NCBI GenBank assembly: GCA_964528825.1
Contig: CAZGVB010000006.1
Span: 1 to 64,000, forward strand
Length of the DNA: 64,000 nt
Direction: 5' to 3'
Source: RGIG5612 sp964528825
GTDB lineage: Bacteria; Bacillota; Clostridia; Lachnospirales; Lachnospiraceae
Under the pieces are notes generated by a model. That model had not been told where the DNA came from, made no database searches, and worked only from the letters and a program-made list of their open reading frames with translations. Shown here one piece after another: positions 1 to 8,444 of the stretch (position 1 is its first letter; each line of letters opens with the position of its first letter). The position numbers were made by a program, and so were the translations under genes.

Positions 1-80
1 ATGGTGATGATCTTTCTGTACCAATCGAGAGTATAGCTGTCACAGGCTACATTAAAGGGAAAAAAACGAAGAAAAAAAGA
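1..80. other. left edge, no gene assigned
   Basis: One plus-strand frame is open from base 3 through to a stop at 172-174 and its middle is very lysine-rich, so the tail of a gene entering from the left is possible. However, that frame runs through the rpsI terminator and into antisense rpsI, which argues against it. Nothing else is visible here. Confidence 0.25.
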
Positions 81-109
81 AAAGCCCCGAAAGCGCAGTG
101 CTTTCGGGG
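70..109 (-). terminator. intrinsic terminator of rplM-rpsI
   Basis: Read on the minus strand, a perfect 10-bp stem (CCCCGAAAGC with GCTTTCGGGG, bases 85-94 and 100-109) with a 5-nt loop is followed by a T-rich run down to about base 70. It begins about 24 bases after the rpsI stop codon and ends the ribosomal-protein transcript. Confidence 0.9.
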
Positions 110-132
110 TTTTGAACATTTCGTAAGAGAAA

Positions 133-522
133 TTATCTCTTTGAGAACTGAGGAGCTCTACGTGCGGCTTTGAGGCCGTACTTCTTACGCTCTTTCATAC
201 GAGGATCTCTTGTAAGATATCCTGCCTGCTTAAGAACAGGTCTGTTGTCTGCGTCTGCAACGCAAAGTGCTCTTGCGATACCATGTCTGATAGCGCCTGC
301 CTGGCCTGTAAATCCGCCGCCCTTTACTGTTACATTAACATCATATTTGCCGGCTGCATTTATTGCCTCAAGCGGCTGGCGAACTATAACCTTAAGTGTC
401 TCGAGACCGAAATATTCGTCTATAGGTCTCTTATTTATAGTGATCTGTCCGTTGCCAGGTGCGATATATACTCTGGCAATGCTCTTTTTTCTTCTTCCTG
501 TACCATAGAATGTATTTGCCAT
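133..522 (-). CDS. rpsI: 30S ribosomal protein S9 (uS9)
   Basis: This 129-residue protein has the usual length and ending of uS9. The N-terminal segment contains GRRKKSIARV, the middle contains the conserved GGGFTGQAGAIRHGIARAL stretch, and the C terminus ends in the basic SKR tail that reaches the P-site tRNA in the small subunit. A GGGGAGG ribosome binding site lies just before the ATG. It follows rplM by 20 nt and is cotranscribed with it, the standard bacterial pairing of L13 and S9. An intrinsic terminator follows. The identification is secure. Confidence 0.98.
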   Translation of the reverse strand: MANTFYGTGRRKKSIARVYIAPGNGQITINKRPIDEYFGLETLKVIVRQPLEAINAAGKYDVNVTVKGGGFTGQAGAIRHGIARALCVADADNRPVLKQAGYLTRDPRMKERKKYGLKAARRAPQFSKR

Positions 523-542
523 AATGATTACCTCCCCTCAGC

Positions 543-971
543 TTATAATGAATATGCTTCCGGCTTTTGAGCCTGATGATTGTGATCCGGTCCGGCATAG
601 ACAAAGAGTTTCTTGATCATTGAACGACCAAGCGGTCCCTTTGGAAGCATACCCTTAACTGCGCGTTCGATAACCCTCTCAGGATGCTTTGCGAGCATCT
701 CTCTGAGTGTAGTCTCCTTCATTCCGCCTACATAATCAGAATGATCATAATAAACCTTCTGGTCCAGCTTTCTGCCTGTTACCTTAATCTTATCGGCATT
801 GACGATGATCACATAATCACCGCAATCCTCATGAGGTGTAAATACAGGCTTTTTCTTTCCTCTCAGCATTGAAGCAACTTCTGAGGATAAGCGTCCGAGT
901 GTGCATCCCGATGCATCGATCACATACCACTTTCTCTCGATCTTATCAGGATTGGCCATAAATGTCTTCAT
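543..971 (-). CDS. rplM: 50S ribosomal protein L13 (uL13)
   Basis: A 142-residue protein of the usual uL13 length. Recognisable segments are RKWYVIDASGCTLGRLSSEV near the N terminus, RGKKKPVFTPHEDCGDYVII, and the conserved GMLPKGPLGRSMIKKLFVYAG near the C terminus. It is an early-assembly protein of the large subunit. An AGGAGG site sits 7 nt before the ATG. It is the first gene of a two-gene operon with rpsI, driven by a consensus promoter about 200 bases upstream, which leaves a long untranslated leader. Confidence 0.98.
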   Translation of the reverse strand: MKTFMANPDKIERKWYVIDASGCTLGRLSSEVASMLRGKKKPVFTPHEDCGDYVIIVNADKIKVTGRKLDQKVYYDHSDYVGGMKETTLREMLAKHPERVIERAVKGMLPKGPLGRSMIKKLFVYAGPDHNHQAQKPEAYSL

Positions 972-1165
972 AAATTAACCTCCTAAATGTTTTTGGTTCA
1001 AGTGTCAGGTGTGATAAGATATATCGGTATGCGAATGTTCGGGCCGCATAACGTGATACATACCATATCGCCTGTAAGCAAAACTGAACCTCTATATACA
1101 TTTTACTTCCGACGCCTTACGTATCCTTCCCTATATAAAGGGGACACAAAGACACGCCGTCACAA
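972..1165 (-). promoter_or_regulatory. long 5' leader of rplM-rpsI, candidate L13-type autoregulatory leader
   Basis: About 190 bases separate the predicted transcription start near 1165 from the rplM ATG. Firmicutes are known to carry structured leaders ahead of rplM bound by the ribosomal protein. The position and length fit that role here, but I did not match the fold to a specific family, so the regulatory role is inference. Confidence 0.45.
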
Positions 1166-1171
1166 TCAGTG

Positions 1172-1200
1172 ATTATACAAAGCAGTTCTTCCTTTGTCAA
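1172..1200 (-). promoter_or_regulatory. consensus sigma-A promoter for rplM-rpsI
   Basis: On the minus strand the sequence is exactly TTGACA (1200-1195), 17 nt, TATAAT (1177-1172). Both hexamers and the spacer match the housekeeping consensus perfectly, as expected for strong ribosomal-protein expression. Confidence 0.93.
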
Positions 1201-1325
1201 TGCTTTTATCATGCATATTTTGCAGCCTTACTGCAGGGTGATCGCCTGCATATCTTCCTCTCAGACTATCTTTAGTACTGCACATGTGCTAATGCAGCAA
1301 AGGCATGCTGCATCAGCTGCTTCTT

Positions 1326-3092
1326 TTATTTAAATTGTGCCGAATACAACTCATAATAAGGACCGCCGGATGCCATAAGCTGCTCATGGGTACCCTGCTG
1401 CACCACCTTGCCGTGCTCTATTACAAGTATATTATCGGCGCCGCGTATCGTTGAAAGCCTATGTGCTATGGTAAAGCAAGTCTTACCCTCCATCAGCTTC
1501 TTCATGGCAGCCTGTACCTGACGCTCTGTTGTCGTATCTACATTGGATGTGGCCTCATCCAGTATCAATATGCGCGCGTCATAGAGCATCGCTCTTGCGA
1601 TAGTCAGCAGTTGCTTCTGCCCCTTGGATATATTATTGCCGTCTGCATCGATGACCGTATCGTATCCGTTTGGAAGCCGCATGATAAATGAATGGATATG
1701 AGCGGCCTTTGCTGCTGCCACTACCTCCTCCATAGTCGCATTTTCCTTTCCGTAGGCGATATTTTCAAATATTGTACCACGGAAAAGCCATGTATCCTGA
1801 AGCACCATCGCATATGCTCCTCTAAGACTCTTCCTCGTATATTCTTTTATATTTCTGCCATCAATGCATATCTCTCCTTCATCAACATCATAAAATCTCA
1901 TGAGCAGATTTATGATAGTAGTCTTGCCTGCTCCGGTCGGTCCGACAATAGCTATCTGCGATCCGGGCTTTGCATCAAGATCAAGTCCCGACAGAATCGT
2001 TTTTCCGGGCACATATCCGAAGCTGACATTCTTCATCTCTACGTGTCCGCTGCATGATGTAAGCTCTATGCTGCCGCTTATATCCTCGCTCTCAGGCTCC
2101 TCATCCAAGAGGTCAAATACTCTCTCTGCCGCCGCGAGTGCAGAGAACATCTCATTTATTACATTTGAGATCTCGGTGACCGGATTTGAAAATTTTCTCG
2201 AATATAAGACAAACGAGGATATCTGTCCGAGATTTACATAACCGGATATATAAAGGATTGATCCAAGTATTGCCGTAAACATCAATGTAAGACTGTTTAC
2301 GACATTCACTGCGGGTCCCATTGTCTGTGCCAGATTCTCTGCTCTGTAGAATGCCTCTGAGGCCTCATAGCTCACGCTGTCGAATCTTTCATTTGCTTTA
2401 TCCTCATAAGAATATCCCTGTATGGTCTTATGTCCTCCCAGCATTTCCTCTGAGAATCCGTTCAGCGCGCCATATGCCACAGATCTCCTTTTGTATCGCG
2501 GATGTACCTTTTTTCTGAGAACGGCTGTATAGATCACTATCAAAGGCATCGTTACGAGAACTACCAGCGACAATACCGGAGATACGATGATCATCATGAC
2601 AAGAGATCCAAATATGGTAATGACATTGGTCAGCACAGACGTGACATCAGTAACCAGTGATGTACCGACCTGCTCGATATCGTAGGAAACCCTGCTTATG
2701 ATATCTCCTGTCTGATGAACATCAAAATAGCTCACCGGCAATGTCATGAGCTTATTGAAGACATCGCTTCTCATACGATATGTGATCCTTTTGCCGACAC
2801 GTACCATTATCAGCTGAATGATTGCATTTACTATGCTTGATACGATATAGAATATCGCCATCAAAGCGACATATCGGCCGATCAACGCAAAATCCACCTT
2901 CCCCGCTCCTGCGCTTGCGGCATTTATGGCTTTGCCGGCAAGTGACGGACCTATAAGTGCAAGCACATTGGAGATAAGACAGCATAATATGATCACTGCT
3001 ACTGTCAATTTATATTCCGCAAGATATGAAAAGAGCCTCTTTAGTGTTCTTTTTGAGTCATTCGGCCTGTTGATCTCACCTTTGTTTGGCAT
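1326..3092 (-). CDS. heterodimeric ABC exporter, subunit with intact catalytic residues
   Basis: A 588-residue half transporter with an N-terminal six-helix membrane domain (about residues 15-310) and a C-terminal ATPase domain. Walker A GPTGAGKT is at about 384-391, the signature ISKGQ at 488-492, Walker B ILILDE ends with the catalytic Glu near 513, and the switch His is near 544. The signature deviates from LSGGQ, which is usual when the partner half carries the degenerate ATP site. Its start overlaps the stop of the preceding ABC gene by one base (TAATG), so the two halves are translationally coupled. Substrate unknown; drugs, peptides or lipids are typical for BmrCD/YheHI-like exporters. 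Confidence 0.9.
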   Translation of the reverse strand: MPNKGEINRPNDSKRTLKRLFSYLAEYKLTVAVIILCCLISNVLALIGPSLAGKAINAASAGAGKVDFALIGRYVALMAIFYIVSSIVNAIIQLIMVRVGKRITYRMRSDVFNKLMTLPVSYFDVHQTGDIISRVSYDIEQVGTSLVTDVTSVLTNVITIFGSLVMMIIVSPVLSLVVLVTMPLIVIYTAVLRKKVHPRYKRRSVAYGALNGFSEEMLGGHKTIQGYSYEDKANERFDSVSYEASEAFYRAENLAQTMGPAVNVVNSLTLMFTAILGSILYISGYVNLGQISSFVLYSRKFSNPVTEISNVINEMFSALAAAERVFDLLDEEPESEDISGSIELTSCSGHVEMKNVSFGYVPGKTILSGLDLDAKPGSQIAIVGPTGAGKTTIINLLMRFYDVDEGEICIDGRNIKEYTRKSLRGAYAMVLQDTWLFRGTIFENIAYGKENATMEEVVAAAKAAHIHSFIMRLPNGYDTVIDADGNNISKGQKQLLTIARAMLYDARILILDEATSNVDTTTERQVQAAMKKLMEGKTCFTIAHRLSTIRGADNILVIEHGKVVQQGTHEQLMASGGPYYELYSAQFK

Positions 3093-4888
3093 TATGCTTC
3101 CTCCTCTCCCATTTGTGTCTTGTATATATCAAGGTATGCCGGACATGTGCGCATGAGATACTCATGTGTACCTATGCCCTCTATTCGTCCCTCACGCATA
3201 ACGATGATCTTGTCGAGAGACATTACAGAACTCACTCTTTGTGCTATGACTATACTCGTGCAATGATATTTATCTTTTACATTGCCTCTGACCAACGCAT
3301 CGGTCCTATAGTCCAATGCACTTGACGAATCATCAAGTATGAGTATCTCGGCTCTTCTCGCAAGGGCACGCGCTATCATTATTCTCTGCTTTTGTCCTCC
3401 GCTGAAATTTGCTCCGTGGGCGAGTGCCATATGCTCATATCCGTCCTCATAATCCGATATAAATGCATCCGCAAGCGCATCCTTTGCCGCCATGGTCATC
3501 TCTTCATCAGAAATGTCCGTGCCGAACCTGATATTTTCCGCTATAGTTTCCGAAAATATCTGATCATTTTGAAATACTGCAGCGAACATCTCCCTAAGGT
3601 CCTTCAGCTTATATGTGCGAATATCCTTGCCATCCACAAATATATGACCACCTGATGCTTCATAAAAACGCATGAGCAGATTGATCATAGTGGTCTTTCC
3701 GCAGCCTGTAGGACCTATGATGCCAAGCGACGAGCCTTTTTTCATTTCAAATGATATGTCATCAAGAGCATTTTCCCTTGCGCTGTTTTCTCTCGTGTTC
3801 TCTTTATCCGGCATTTCATATTTTGCATTCGCATCTGCTTTCCTGACTGCCGCAGCACCCTCATAGCTGAACGATACATGATCAAATATGATGAATGCGT
3901 CCTTGTCTGTATGTCCGGCCTCCTCGGGCAGAATAGGCACAAGCTCTTCAGGCATATTGATGATCTCGCCAACACGGTTCGCCGATGCAACACATTTTGA
4001 AAACATCAAAAGTACGCGGCTAAGTCCCAATGCACTCATAAGTATGATATTGAAATAAGTAAGAAATGCCAATATGACACCCGGCTGCGTAAGGCCCGCA
4101 TTTACTCTCACGGCTCCTACCCATACGCACAGTACCAGTCCTATATTGAGAAACAGTGTCATCACCGGTGCCGGCATGGCCATGATCAAGGATGCCTTCT
4201 GATCCTTGGCCAGCATCCTGTCATTTGCTCTCGAAAAATGCGCTCTTTCGTAATCCTCCTTTGACAATGCCTTAACAACTCTTATACCTATTATATTTTC
4301 TCTCAGCACAAGTGATATCTCATCAATACAGCCTTGTACCATGCTGTAGAGCGGTATGCCCTTAAATGATACAAGTACAAGTGCGGCGACCGACAGGATG
4401 CCGATGATCAAAAGTATCATGCCGAGTCCTCTGTCCATATACATTGCCAAGGCTATGCCGCCTATGAGCAGGAATGTTGCTCTGATACCATATGATTGAA
4501 ACATCCTGAAGAAATCCTGGACATTATATGAATCGGATGTCATCCTTGAAGTGATCGAAGGTAAGGTAAAGCTGTCAAATGACTTACCCGAAAGCATCAA
4601 TGATTTCTTAAAAAGATCCTTTCTCATGGTATGCGTTGCCATCTTAGCCGTCCTTGCGGCAAGTACATTGGAGCTGACATTTGCTACCATAAGGATGATG
4701 ATAAGTCCCAGCATCACTCCGCCCGCCAAAAAGACCTCTTCTATATTCTTTCGCGGTGCTATCTCATCGATCATATATTCAAGAACATAAGGTATGAGCA
4801 GCTCCGCAAGAATAGCCGTAAGCCTGATCAGGATAGTAAATGCGACTATCCATCTGTAAGGCTTCAGATATCTGAAAACAAGCCTCAT
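3092..4888 (-). CDS. heterodimeric ABC exporter, subunit with degenerate catalytic site
   Basis: A 598-residue half transporter: membrane domain in about residues 1-310 and an ATPase domain with Walker A GPTGCGKT at about 392-399 and a canonical FSGGQ signature near 495. The Walker B sequence reads ILILDDSSSALD, so the catalytic Glu is Asp (about 520), and the switch His is replaced by Gln in IAQRVSSV (about 550). These two changes define the non-hydrolysing site of asymmetric exporters. A charged stretch of about 30 residues rich in Glu, Asn and Arg (around 350-380) is inserted just before the ATPase core. It overlaps the MarR gene upstream by 4 nt and the partner ABC gene downstream by 1 nt, one operon under MarR control. 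Confidence 0.9.
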   Translation of the reverse strand: MRLVFRYLKPYRWIVAFTILIRLTAILAELLIPYVLEYMIDEIAPRKNIEEVFLAGGVMLGLIIILMVANVSSNVLAARTAKMATHTMRKDLFKKSLMLSGKSFDSFTLPSITSRMTSDSYNVQDFFRMFQSYGIRATFLLIGGIALAMYMDRGLGMILLIIGILSVAALVLVSFKGIPLYSMVQGCIDEISLVLRENIIGIRVVKALSKEDYERAHFSRANDRMLAKDQKASLIMAMPAPVMTLFLNIGLVLCVWVGAVRVNAGLTQPGVILAFLTYFNIILMSALGLSRVLLMFSKCVASANRVGEIINMPEELVPILPEEAGHTDKDAFIIFDHVSFSYEGAAAVRKADANAKYEMPDKENTRENSARENALDDISFEMKKGSSLGIIGPTGCGKTTMINLLMRFYEASGGHIFVDGKDIRTYKLKDLREMFAAVFQNDQIFSETIAENIRFGTDISDEEMTMAAKDALADAFISDYEDGYEHMALAHGANFSGGQKQRIMIARALARRAEILILDDSSSALDYRTDALVRGNVKDKYHCTSIVIAQRVSSVMSLDKIIVMREGRIEGIGTHEYLMRTCPAYLDIYKTQMGEEEA

Positions 4889-5367
4889 GATCTATCCCCT
4901 CCTCTGTCATACTCATCATAGCCCTTGCAAAGCTTCGAGAGTAAATTCTCAAGCTGCACAAGCTCTTCCTCTTCAAGTGGGATGTCCGCTACATTTATGA
5001 CATTTTCCCGCACCTTTTCTTCTACTCTCTCTTTGGCTAATGGCGATATACATATATCGACCACGCGCCTGTCGTCATCGTTTTTTTTCCTTTCTATCAA
5101 CTTTTTCGCCTCAAGCTTGCTCACAAGCTCACTGACGGCTGCCGCCTTTATCCCGAGCCTCTCCTGAAGCTTCTTTTGGCTGATCGGCCCTTCAAGTAAT
5201 ATCCTCAATATTTCAGTCTGTCTCATACCGAAATCACTATGCAGATATATCCTTCTTGAGGCCTGATGGAGCAGGAGGGACAGCTCCCTTTTTTTATTTG
5301 TATTTCTGCCTGCATGCTCGTATTTGGTCATTTCTTTTTTTGCAATTTCTTTTTTGTCATTTGGCAT
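4885..5367 (-). CDS. MarR-family transcriptional regulator
   Basis: A 160-residue winged-helix protein. After a lysine-rich N-terminal tail, the helix-turn-helix lies in the region GPISQKKLQERLGIKAAAVSE, followed by the wing with DDDRRVVDI, where DxRxxxxxLT-type motifs are diagnostic of MarR. The C-terminal helices would form the dimer. It is the first gene of an operon with the two ABC exporter halves, overlapping the next gene by 4 nt. The usual arrangement is a ligand-released repressor of its own efflux operon, and the promoter here contains a strong palindrome in the spacer. The start has an AAAGG site 9 nt upstream and an in-frame stop close behind it. Confidence 0.9.
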   Translation of the reverse strand: MPNDKKEIAKKEMTKYEHAGRNTNKKRELSLLLHQASRRIYLHSDFGMRQTEILRILLEGPISQKKLQERLGIKAAAVSELVSKLEAKKLIERKKNDDDRRVVDICISPLAKERVEEKVRENVINVADIPLEEEELVQLENLLSKLCKGYDEYDRGGDRS

Positions 5368-5411
5368 TTTTCTTAACCTTTTCTATTGTCATTATTGTTT
5401 TTTGTATTGTT

Positions 5412-5450
5412 GTTACTGTCTTTCGTTACCGTCTTTTGTTCCCGTCTTTT
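5412..5450. repeat. three 13-nt imperfect tandem repeats in the marR leader
   Basis: Plus-strand units GTTACTGTCTTTC, GTTACCGTCTTTT and GTTCCCGTCTTTT lie end to end in exact 13-nt register. On the transcript this is a purine-rich array in the 5' leader of the marR operon, between the promoter and the start codon. Function unknown. Confidence 0.75.
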
Positions 5451-5501
5451 GATGCTTGTTAACGCCCTTTATCATTTGTTTGATTCTTACACCCTATACG
5501 C

Positions 5502-5539
5502 TTTATAACACTTCGGTACCGAACTGTCAAGTACCGAAA
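5502..5539 (-). promoter_or_regulatory. marR-ABC promoter with palindromic operator
   Basis: On the minus strand TTGACA (5530-5525), 17 nt, TATAAA (5507-5502). The spacer contains the perfect 12-bp palindrome TTCGGTACCGAA (5512-5523), and a second half site TTTCGGTAC (5539-5531) abuts the -35 box. A dimeric repressor here would block polymerase directly, so this is the likely MarR operator. Confidence 0.8.
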
Positions 5540-5608
5540 CATTTGCTTGTATCGTCTGCTGTCAAATGATCGCCCTGCAGTGATCCCCCCGCTCATAAAA
5601 GAATATCT

Positions 5609-5637
5609 TTGATAAATATCCTGCATTCTGCTAAAAT
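5609..5637 (+). promoter_or_regulatory. promoter for the leucine-rich-repeat gene
   Basis: TTGATA (5609-5614), 17 nt, TAAAAT (5632-5637), with a TGC extension just before the -10 box. The predicted start near 5644 leaves a leader of about 38 nt. Confidence 0.6.
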
Positions 5638-5681
5638 CGCACTTAAGGATTAATCAAAAAGATTGTGAGGCATTGACCTTT

Positions 5682-6584
5682 ATGAATGAAAATGCTTTTG
5701 AGATAAAAGATGGCATACTCCGTAAATATAATGGAGAAGATAAGTCACCGGCACTGCCGTGCGGCATCACCAAGATCGGCGCCGGAGCGTTTAAGAGAAA
5801 AGATATAATCTCGGTCACTCTTCCAAACGGACTTAAATATATAGGAGACGATGCATTTGAAGGCTGTCATTCCTTAAAAAGTATCAATCTCCCAGATGGC
5901 CTTATTGAGATAGGCTTTCAAGCCTTTAAGGGATGTGAATGTCTGAAAGATGTCCTGCTGCCTGACAGCCTGAAGCTCATAGGCACATATGCATTTATGG
6001 ATTGCAAAGAGATAAAAGAGATCGCTATCCCCGGCACAGATATATACATATCCGAGGATGCTCTAAGAGGCAGCGGCATAAAGAAGGCTATCATCAAGGA
6101 AGGTAAGATGTCGGTACCCGACAGATGCTTTTACGGATGCATGGAGCTTGAGAGCGTATCCTTGCCCGAGAGTATAAGGTCCATAGGAAACGGTGCATTT
6201 GCCGGATGTACCGCTCTCAAGGATATCATCCTGCCTTCAAAGCTTGGCTCCATAGGTGAGTCGGCATTTTATAATTGCAAAGCTATCACACATATAGAGC
6301 TTCCCGAGTCGCTCTCACAGATCGGAAGCCTTGCATTTATCGGATGCAGTATAACCGAGCTTACTGTACCATGTCAGGTAAAGGCTCTTACAAAATGCCC
6401 GTTTGGTACGTCTCTTAAAAAAATAATCCTCCCCGACAGCATATGTGATATAGACATAGATGCTTTCACCGGCTGCAGAGAGCTTGAAGATATTATATTT
6501 TCTAAGGCGGATGAATTTATGTATTGCTTTCTCGAGACGCCATTCTCAAAAAAGCAGAAAAACAGATCTGATGCCACAAAATAG
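5682..6584 (+). CDS. BspA-type leucine-rich-repeat protein
   Basis: A 300-residue protein built almost entirely of LRR_5/BspA-like repeats of about 23 residues, with recurring IGxxAFxGCxxLKxIxLPxxL patterns from residue 30 to the end (about 11 units). There is no signal peptide, membrane segment or sorting motif, so a cytoplasmic scaffold is more likely than a surface adhesin, although many BspA-like proteins are exported. The ATG at 5682 is preferred over an upstream TTG at 5673 because the GTGAGG site then has workable spacing. It is a single gene with its own promoter, divergent from marR. Partner and role unknown. Confidence 0.85.
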   Translation: MNENAFEIKDGILRKYNGEDKSPALPCGITKIGAGAFKRKDIISVTLPNGLKYIGDDAFEGCHSLKSINLPDGLIEIGFQAFKGCECLKDVLLPDSLKLIGTYAFMDCKEIKEIAIPGTDIYISEDALRGSGIKKAIIKEGKMSVPDRCFYGCMELESVSLPESIRSIGNGAFAGCTALKDIILPSKLGSIGESAFYNCKAITHIELPESLSQIGSLAFIGCSITELTVPCQVKALTKCPFGTSLKKIILPDSICDIDIDAFTGCRELEDIIFSKADEFMYCFLETPFSKKQKNRSDATK

Positions 6585-6631
6585 CTCAGGCGAAACAGCT
6601 CAAGCGCATACATCATCAAATAAGAAAATTT

Positions 6632-6696
6632 ACTAAGAAGATTTGCCAAGAGAATCTGCCAAGAGGAGTTGCCAGGAAGAGTTGCCAAGAAGATTT
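6632..6696. repeat. five 13-nt tandem repeats downstream of the LRR gene
   Basis: Units ACTAAGAAGATTT, GCCAAGAGAATCT, GCCAAGAGGAGTT, GCCAGGAAGAGTT and GCCAAGAAGATTT follow each other in exact 13-nt register, with scattered substitutions. They start 47 bases after the LRR stop codon, in non-coding sequence. Confidence 0.85.
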
Positions 6697-6731
6697 TCGG
6701 CAATATATTCACTGCTGATCATTTATCAGAT

Positions 6732-6770
6732 ACTTATTATCATTTACTTATTATCAGGTACTTATCAGAT
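6732..6770. repeat. 14-nt tandem repeat at the 3' end of the Nudix gene
   Basis: ACTTATTATCATTT and ACTTATTATCAGGT are adjacent 14-nt units followed by a partial third copy. The array overlaps the last codons and the stop of the minus-strand Nudix gene. Confidence 0.65.
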
Positions 6771-7368
6771 CGGCAAAGGCCTTGATGATCTTGGCCGTGA
6801 GGCCCCATATATCATATTTGCCGTATTTATAGAAGAGCTGCGTCACGGTTCTGTCTCTCCATTTATAATTTCTGCCGCCATATATACGCTCATATGGGAA
6901 GTCATCATCGGGGCTCATTATTGCCCTAACCTTATATTCCTCCGGCTTTGTCTCTGCAAAATATCTTACAGGAACTGTAAATACCTCTGCAACCTCGTCC
7001 CTGCTGAAAGTCCCCTTATAATCCTTAAGATATCCTACATAAGGATAAATAATGATATTATCACTGTGATATATGTCGGTGATGCCTTTTATATCTATCT
7101 GAGACTCATCTATCAAAAGCTCCTCGCATATCTCCCTTTTCGCCGCATCTATGGGACTTTCACCGCTTTTTATGCCGCCTCCGGGCAGGCATATATCACT
7201 CGGCTGTACCTTTATCCGATCTGTGCGTATCTCGAATAAGACCGACGCCTCGCTCCCCTCTCCTATGATGGGGATGCATACGGCGCCGGCGAATATATCC
7301 TTTAAGCCTATCAGACTCGGACTGTGTCCTTCTATTTTGCCAAGATCAAATGCCATATTCGTATTCAC
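6754..7368 (-). CDS. Nudix hydrolase, CoA pyrophosphatase type
   Basis: A 204-residue Nudix protein. The Nudix box spans about residues 64-86 (GGIKSGE, then REICEEL), with the usual Gly near its end replaced by Leu. The segment before it, LFEIRTDRIKVQPSDICLPGG, resembles the CoA-diphosphatase signature of NudL/YeaB proteins, which cleave CoA to phosphopantetheine and ADP. A GTG at 7368 overlaps the apbE stop by 4 nt; an ATG at 7356 is the alternative start. It is the last gene of the suf-apbE operon. The substrate is inferred from family resemblance only. Confidence 0.8.
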   Translation of the reverse strand: MNTNMAFDLGKIEGHSPSLIGLKDIFAGAVCIPIIGEGSEASVLFEIRTDRIKVQPSDICLPGGGIKSGESPIDAAKREICEELLIDESQIDIKGITDIYHSDNIIIYPYVGYLKDYKGTFSRDEVAEVFTVPVRYFAETKPEEYKVRAIMSPDDDFPYERIYGGRNYKWRDRTVTQLFYKYGKYDIWGLTAKIIKAFADLIST

Positions 7369-8444
7369 TTTCTGATCACATTCACACTATGATCTGATTC
7401 AAAGCTGTCGGCGATTCCTTCTGTTATGTATATATCTCCTTCTTCATCTATCAATATCATGTCAAAATCGATATCTGAGTTTTTCCAATATTGCTCAGAT
7501 TTTTCAATACCCATCACATAACAGGCCGTTGATAGGGCGTCCGCCTCAACACCCTCACAGCCGACTATAGTGGCCGAAACTATACCGCTTTCTGCGGGAT
7601 ATCCCGTAGAAGGATCCAGGATATGATGATATCTGATTCCGTTTTCCTCAAAATATCTCTCATATGCGCCCGATGTGATAACAGAACGATCCGAAACCGA
7701 TATTATGCCATATACGGCCTGTCTGTTGGCGCTGTTAAACGGATCTCTTATCCCGCATCTCCATAATGAACCATCTGTCTTTGCACCGTAAAAGGCAACA
7801 TTCCCGCCAAGAGAGACCATACCGGATACCAGATCATACTCTTCGAATATTTCCATAATGCGGTCGGATGTATATCCTTTTGCTATTCCGCCGAGATCTA
7901 TTCCCTGTCCTTTATCCAACTGTACAAGGTCATCTTCCACGCTGATGCGATCTGAACCTACATCACCCAGCGTCTCCTGTATCTCATCATCCGAAGGAAG
8001 GTGAGGATTCGATCCTGTAAAGCCCCATAGTTCCATAAGCGGATAAACAGTTATGTCAAATGCTCCGTCTGTTGTCTCGTATATATGCAGGGCAGTATCT
8101 ATTATCTCGCCTGTCTCGGTGCTGATTCTTCCTTGGCCCTCGCTGTTAATGACGTTTATCTCACTTGATGCTATGCCCACGGACAGAAGGCCTTCGATAT
8201 GCTCTATCTCGGCCTCTGCCGCATCTAATGCCTCCTCGCATCTATCCCCATATGCGGTGAGAGTCATATATGTATCCATGGCAAATATTTCTCTTTGTGC
8301 CGTGGAAATCTCACCCGGATCGCTATTTTCCGTCGTTTGTATGCTCTGCGAGTTATCCTCATTCGGATCTGTGCCTGCGGACGAACACGCTGCAATCTGC
8401 CCTGTCAAAAGCAGACATGTGATAATACATAATATTCTTTTCAT
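7365..8444 (-). CDS. apbE: FAD:protein FMN transferase, lipoprotein
   Basis: A 359-residue ApbE-family protein with a lipoprotein signal peptide; the lipobox ends in IAAC at about residue 20. Family motifs include AMDTYMTLTAYG, the flavin-binding IDLGGIAKGYTSDRI, SLGGNVAFYG, and the C-terminal HHILDPSTGYPA and DALSTACYVMG. The enzyme attaches FMN from FAD covalently to Ser/Thr of exported flavoproteins, outside the membrane. It overlaps the upstream Gx transporter gene and the downstream Nudix gene by 4 nt each. No obvious FMN-binding substrate protein is encoded in the window, so its client must be elsewhere. Confidence 0.93.
   Translation of the reverse strand: MKRILCIITCLLLTGQIAACSSAGTDPNEDNSQSIQTTENSDPGEISTAQREIFAMDTYMTLTAYGDRCEEALDAAEAEIEHIEGLLSVGIASSEINVINSEGQGRISTETGEIIDTALHIYETTDGAFDITVYPLMELWGFTGSNPHLPSDDEIQETLGDVGSDRISVEDDLVQLDKGQGIDLGGIAKGYTSDRIMEIFEEYDLVSGMVSLGGNVAFYGAKTDGSLWRCGIRDPFNSANRQAVYGIISVSDRSVITSGAYERYFEENGIRYHHILDPSTGYPAESGIVSATIVGCEGVEADALSTACYVMGIEKSEQYWKNSDIDFDMILIDEEGDIYITEGIADSFESDHSVNVIRK

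Noticed and set aside
3..174. Open plus-strand frame with a lysine-rich segment at the left edge
   Set aside because: It reads through the rpsI terminator hairpin and into antisense rpsI; no family similarity recognised.
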